From Defluviimonas sp. SAOS-178_SWC (GTDB lineage Bacteria > Pseudomonadota > Alphaproteobacteria > Rhodobacterales > Rhodobacteraceae): a stretch of 64,000 nt of DNA. The notes under the pieces are model-generated. The model did not search any database. It was not told the origin of the DNA and saw nothing but the letters and a program-made list of their open reading frames with translations. The stretch spans positions 3,644,001 through 3,708,000 of the forward strand of contig NZ_CP156081.1 in assembly GCF_039830135.1 (NCBI RefSeq), given 5' to 3'. Shown here in pieces: positions 61,038 to 64,000 of this stretch (within the stretch, counting starts at the first letter, position 1; every line of letters starts with the position of its first letter). Position numbers and translations under genes: made by a program.

Positions 61038-61475
61038 ATGACCACCTATGACACCAATCCGGCCGACAGTCTGGCCACGGCCTCGAATGCGCAATACGCC
61101 GCCCTGATCCTTCGGGTCACGATGGGCGTGTTCTTTCTCGCCCATGCCTGGCTGAAGATCGCGGTCTTCACGCCTTCTGGCACGGCCGGCTACTTCGCCT
61201 CCATCGGATTGCCGGGCTTTCTCGCCTATCTGACCATCGCGGCCGAGCTTCTCGGCGGCCTCGCGCTCATCGCCGGGCTCTGGACCCGCTGGGTGTCGCT
61301 GGCGCTTGTGCCGGTTCTGGTCGGCGCCGCCTATTTCGGACACGGCGCGGCCGGGTTCTTCTTCTCCAACCCGAATGGCGGCTGGGAATTTCCGGCCTTC
61401 TGGACGGTCGCGCTGATCGTGCAGGCGCTTCTCGGCGACGGCGCCTATGCGCTCGGCAAAGGGTCGGCGCGCTGA
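61038..61475 (+). CDS. DoxX-family membrane protein
   Basis: This 145-residue protein has four predicted transmembrane helices. Family features are ILRVTMGVFFLAHAWLK near the start, an FASIGLPGFLAYLTIAAELLGGLALIAG-type middle (read as two blocks), and a WEFPAFWTVAL segment. DoxX-like proteins are often linked to redox stress or quinone metabolism, without a firmly known reaction. GGAG lies eight bases before ATG 61038. Confidence 0.85.
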   Translation: MTTYDTNPADSLATASNAQYAALILRVTMGVFFLAHAWLKIAVFTPSGTAGYFASIGLPGFLAYLTIAAELLGGLALIAGLWTRWVSLALVPVLVGAAYFGHGAAGFFFSNPNGGWEFPAFWTVALIVQALLGDGAYALGKGSAR

Positions 61476-61564
61476 GAACCCAGCCCTGCGACAAAGCGCG
61501 ATCAAGCCCGCGAGCGCCGCGAAGATCGGGTGCGGACGCATCGCGCTGAACTCAACTACGTTGT

Positions 61565-61595
61565 AGGCGCCGTCTCCTTTCAAGAGGCGGCGCCT
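61565..61595. terminator. Hairpin between convergent doxX and aminotransferase genes
   Basis: A twelve-pair stem, AGGCGCCGTCTC (61565-61576) with GAGGCGGCGCCT (61584-61595), one G-U wobble, has a seven-base loop. There is no T-tract, so it is a structure shared by two convergent transcripts rather than a classic terminator. Confidence 0.5.
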
Positions 61596-61659
61596 CGTCT
61601 TGAGCCAATCGCCCCCGAGGAAATCTGCAATCAGCCTTTTCGAAAAGCCACCCGGCGGG

Positions 61660-62973
61660 TCAGACCGCAGCGAGAACCGCGCCGAGCCGGCCGAGGAAGA
61701 CATCGGCATTGGCGCGCGAAAAGACCAGCGGCGGGCGGATCTTCAGCACGTTGCCGGCCTTTGCGGTCGCCGAGATCAGCACATGCTTGGCGCGCAGGTC
61801 GTTGACGATCCGCCGGGCGAGGGCCGCGTCCGGCCCGCCATCACGCTCGATATCGGCACCGATGAACAGCCCCGCGCCACGAACCGTCCCGAGGCAGTCG
61901 TGGTGGCCGGCGAGGTCGCGAAGACCGTCAGCCAGATACGCGCCGGTCGCGCGGGCATTCTCCATCAAACCCTCGTCCTCGATCACGTCGAGAACCGCAC
62001 CCGCGGTCGCCGCCGCCACGGCATTGCCGCCGAAGGTGTTGAAGTAGCGCGCCCTCGCGCCGAATTCGGCCACGACCTCCGGCTTCAGCACCAACCCCGC
62101 GACCGGGTAGCCGTTGCCCATCGGCTTGCCGAGCGAGACCATGTCGGGGATGAGCCCGTGCCGTTCGAACCCCCACATCGCAGCCCCCGTGCGGGCGAAA
62201 CCGGGCTGCACCTCGTCGGCGATGAAGAGACCGCCCGCCTTTCGGATCACTTCGACCGCCGGTGCGAGGAAACCGGGCGGATCGGCGAAGATCCCGTCGG
62301 AGGAAAAGATCGTATCGACGAGGAGCGCGGCGGGCCGGATGCCGTGGCGCAACAGATCGTCGATCGCGGATTGCACCGCCGCCGCAAAACCGGCCCCGGG
62401 ATCGTCACCGAACCGCGCCGGATCGGGTGCGGGCACGGTACGGACATGGGCGCCAAGCGGCACGCCGGCCCCGAGCGAGGGCGACAGCTCGGCGATGCTG
62501 GCGGTCACCCCGTGATAGGCGTTCTCGGTCACGATGATGCCGGTCGCGCCGGTGTGTTCCCGCGCGATGCGCAAGGCCAGATCATTGGCTTCGGAGCCGG
62601 TGCAGGTGAACATGACGTGGGATAGCGCCGCCGGGAACGTCGCGAGAAGCCGCTCGGCATAGGTCAGGATGCCGTCGTGCAGATAGCGCGTGTGGCTGGC
62701 GAATGTGGCGGCCTGACGGCTCATCGCCTCCACCACGCGGGGGTGGCAATGCCCGACGCAGGCCACGTTGTTGTAGGTGTCGAGATAGGCCGTGCCATCC
62801 TTGTCGTAAAGCCAGACGCCCTCGCCCCTGACCAGATGCACCGGCGTTTCATAGAAGAGCCGGTATGCGGGGCCGAGCGCCTTCGTGCGGCGTGAGACGA
62901 GGGCTTCGTCCTCGGGGCCCAGATGGCCCTGTCCCGCGACATGGGCGTTGGGCATCGTTTCGCGGCGGGTCAT
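61660..62973 (-). CDS. Class III PLP enzyme, probable phospho-amine phospholyase or aminotransferase
   Basis: This 437-residue class III aminotransferase-fold protein has the PLP Lys283 (SLGKPMGNG), Asp253 in ADEVQPGF, TGSEAND for phosphate binding, and YNNVACVGHCHP at the start. It is translationally coupled (ATGA) to an APH-type kinase, the same pairing as human hydroxylysine kinase with AGXT2L2, or phosphoethanolamine with AGXT2L1. In those cases the class III protein is a phospholyase rather than a transaminase. YNNVACVGHCHP resembles that subgroup, so phosphohydroxylysine or phosphoethanolamine phospholyase is the leading guess. A true transaminase is the alternative. Confidence 0.78.
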   Translation of the reverse strand: MTRRETMPNAHVAGQGHLGPEDEALVSRRTKALGPAYRLFYETPVHLVRGEGVWLYDKDGTAYLDTYNNVACVGHCHPRVVEAMSRQAATFASHTRYLHDGILTYAERLLATFPAALSHVMFTCTGSEANDLALRIAREHTGATGIIVTENAYHGVTASIAELSPSLGAGVPLGAHVRTVPAPDPARFGDDPGAGFAAAVQSAIDDLLRHGIRPAALLVDTIFSSDGIFADPPGFLAPAVEVIRKAGGLFIADEVQPGFARTGAAMWGFERHGLIPDMVSLGKPMGNGYPVAGLVLKPEVVAEFGARARYFNTFGGNAVAAATAGAVLDVIEDEGLMENARATGAYLADGLRDLAGHHDCLGTVRGAGLFIGADIERDGGPDAALARRIVNDLRAKHVLISATAKAGNVLKIRPPLVFSRANADVFLGRLGAVLAAV

Positions 62974-63977
62974 GACAGGTCCTTTGCGAGGGTGGCGGAA
63001 AGACGGGCGCGGGCGGCGTCGCGGTCAAGGCCGGCGAGCGCCTCGAACCCTGCGCGCGCGCCCGGGAGGTTGCGGAGGAAGTAGGCGGCGTTCTCCGGCT
63101 GCCGCGCGGCGCGCCAGTTCGACAGGACCACGGTCGTGACCATCCGCATCGTGACCAGATCGAGGATCAGCGCCTCTTCGCCGGGCAAGAGCGGCAGAAT
63201 GGAATGCCAACCCGCGATGACCTCCGTCAAGGCGGCGAGCGGATCGGCCGGATCGGCCTGATAGGAGGCCGCGACGGCGAGGTCGCAGATGCGCGGCGTC
63301 CTCACCATGTCGCCGAAATCGAGGATGCCGGTGATTTCCGTTGCGGCGGGATCGGTCAGGAGGTTGTGCGGGTTGAAGTCGGCATGGACCACCTGCCAGG
63401 GCAATACTGCGAGAGTTGGCGCGATCTCGGCATCGAAGCGGTCGAGGGCGGTTTCACAAAGCGCGCGAAGCCCCGCATCGGTGACTGACGGCAGCAGCGG
63501 CCGCAGTTTCGCAGCATTGCGGATGTCCCAGATCAGCTCGTGATCCTCCGCCGGATGGCTGAACCCTTCGAGCGCCCTCGTCAGTCGCGCGGCGGTCCGC
63601 CCGACCGCGCGGCGGAGTGTGGGCGTAGCTCTCACGGCGTGAAGCGGCGTGCCATCGACCCAGGTCAAAACCCGCACGATGCTGCCGGACGCAAGGGGAA
63701 TCTCCACCCGTCCGTCCCGCGCGGCGATCACCCTTGGCACCGGCAGGCCGGGATCGGTTCGGGCGATGTGCGAAAGCGCCTCGGTCTGGAAATTCGTCAC
63801 CTCCGGCGGCTCGGCCGCATTGGCGATCTTGAGCACGTAGGTGTCTGAGTCCGTCGTCAGCCGGAAATTCTGGTCGCGCTCGGAGGCGAGAGGGGCAAGC
63901 CGCCCATCGAGGCCGAAATGTTCGCGCGCAAGCCGCAAGGCGTCCGCCTGCGACAGGCGGGGCTGGTCGGCGGTCAT
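62970..63977 (-). CDS. APH-family kinase (hydroxylysine kinase-like)
   Basis: This 335-residue aminoglycoside-phosphotransferase-fold kinase has YVLKIAN with the ATP-binding Lys (about 48), catalytic HADFNPHNLL (HxDxxxxN), and metal-binding ILDFGDM. The stop overlaps the start of the PLP enzyme by four bases. By analogy with the eukaryotic AGPHD1 kinase it may phosphorylate 5-hydroxylysine or a small amino alcohol with GTP or ATP, the product being split by the neighbour. The start at 63977 is inside the window, so the gene is complete. Confidence 0.8.
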   Translation of the reverse strand: MTADQPRLSQADALRLAREHFGLDGRLAPLASERDQNFRLTTDSDTYVLKIANAAEPPEVTNFQTEALSHIARTDPGLPVPRVIAARDGRVEIPLASGSIVRVLTWVDGTPLHAVRATPTLRRAVGRTAARLTRALEGFSHPAEDHELIWDIRNAAKLRPLLPSVTDAGLRALCETALDRFDAEIAPTLAVLPWQVVHADFNPHNLLTDPAATEITGILDFGDMVRTPRICDLAVAASYQADPADPLAALTEVIAGWHSILPLLPGEEALILDLVTMRMVTTVVLSNWRAARQPENAAYFLRNLPGARAGFEALAGLDRDAARARLSATLAKDLS

Positions 63978-64000
63978 GCGGTTGCCTGCGGGCGAGGCGC

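Noticed and set aside
61476..61659. Minus-strand open frame in the gap between doxX and the PLP enzyme
   Set aside because: It has no ribosome site or recognisable product and continues as an antisense shadow of doxX; the gap is better explained by a hairpin between convergent genes.
1..64000. tRNA, rRNA, CRISPR arrays, insertion sequences, phage genes
   Set aside because: I looked through the intergenic gaps and gene products and saw no tRNA or rRNA signature sequence, no regularly spaced direct repeats with unique spacers, and no transposase, integrase or phage structural protein.

Overview
This is a GC-rich, densely coding bacterial window of about 63 genes. It most likely comes from an alphaproteobacterium of the Rhodobacteraceae (Rhodobacter/Roseobacter group). 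The ethylmalonyl-CoA pathway pair (crotonyl-CoA carboxylase/reductase and ethylmalonyl-CoA mutase), a LuxR/LuxI pair, the alphaproteobacterial cell-cycle regulator TrcR (DUF1013), many ABC and TRAP importers and frequent ATGA/TGATG gene overlaps all fit that group. The genus cannot be fixed from the sequence alone. I see no rRNA, tRNA, CRISPR array, prophage or insertion sequence, so this reads as ordinary chromosome rich in transport and catabolism genes.

Layout. 1-2268: end of a nucleoside-type ABC importer (two permeases) coupled to a trimeric-type purine nucleoside phosphorylase. 2380-4058: TauE-type exporter and its TIGR02186 partner. 4100-8441 (minus strand): small upstream ORF, luxR, luxI, RecD-like helicase, stand-alone Lrp effector domain, SDR. 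8652-14336: ccr, a PlsB-like acyltransferase, a secreted lectin-like protein and ecm. 14398-16436: acetyltransferase, cupin, DeoD. 16470-20914: LysR divergent from an atypical SHMT-fold enzyme, then an aldo/keto reductase, a DUF1989 protein and a small zinc-ribbon membrane protein. 21167-26672: a complete oligopeptide ABC operon. 26795-27649: FAH-family hydrolase. 27847-35296: a second peptide ABC operon translationally coupled to a membrane dipeptidase and a YcaQ-like glycosylase. 35387-36280: DMT permease.

36281-45097 is the most interesting block. It holds an RpiR regulator, an N-formylglutamate-amidohydrolase-family enzyme, a TRAP transporter, a PuuA-type glutamine-synthetase-family ligase, an aldehyde dehydrogenase and an iron alcohol dehydrogenase. 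Together these are the enzyme classes needed to import an amino alcohol, gamma-glutamylate it, oxidise alcohol to aldehyde to acid, and release glutamate. This is an inference from gene content.

45284-50700 looks like an exopolysaccharide/envelope locus (YjbH, YjbF, a small secreted membrane peptide, a CAP-domain protein, UDP-glucose dehydrogenase). 50759-52267 is malonyl-CoA synthetase. 52319-55371 is a complete zinc-uptake unit (znuB, znuC, zur, divergent znuA) with a clear Zur box. 55458-61475 holds galM, a GbsR-like regulator, trcR, RNase T2, a divergent GAPDH, and a LysR-DoxX pair. 61660-63977 is a kinase/PLP phospholyase-like pair resembling hydroxylysine or phosphoethanolamine degradation enzymes.

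Regulatory DNA seen directly includes a Zur box, a lux-box-like element before luxI, a 17-bp perfect dyad between the LysR and SHMT-like genes, an 11-bp-phased triple repeat before deoD, several terminator hairpins, and a short intergenic element that recurs right after stop codons.
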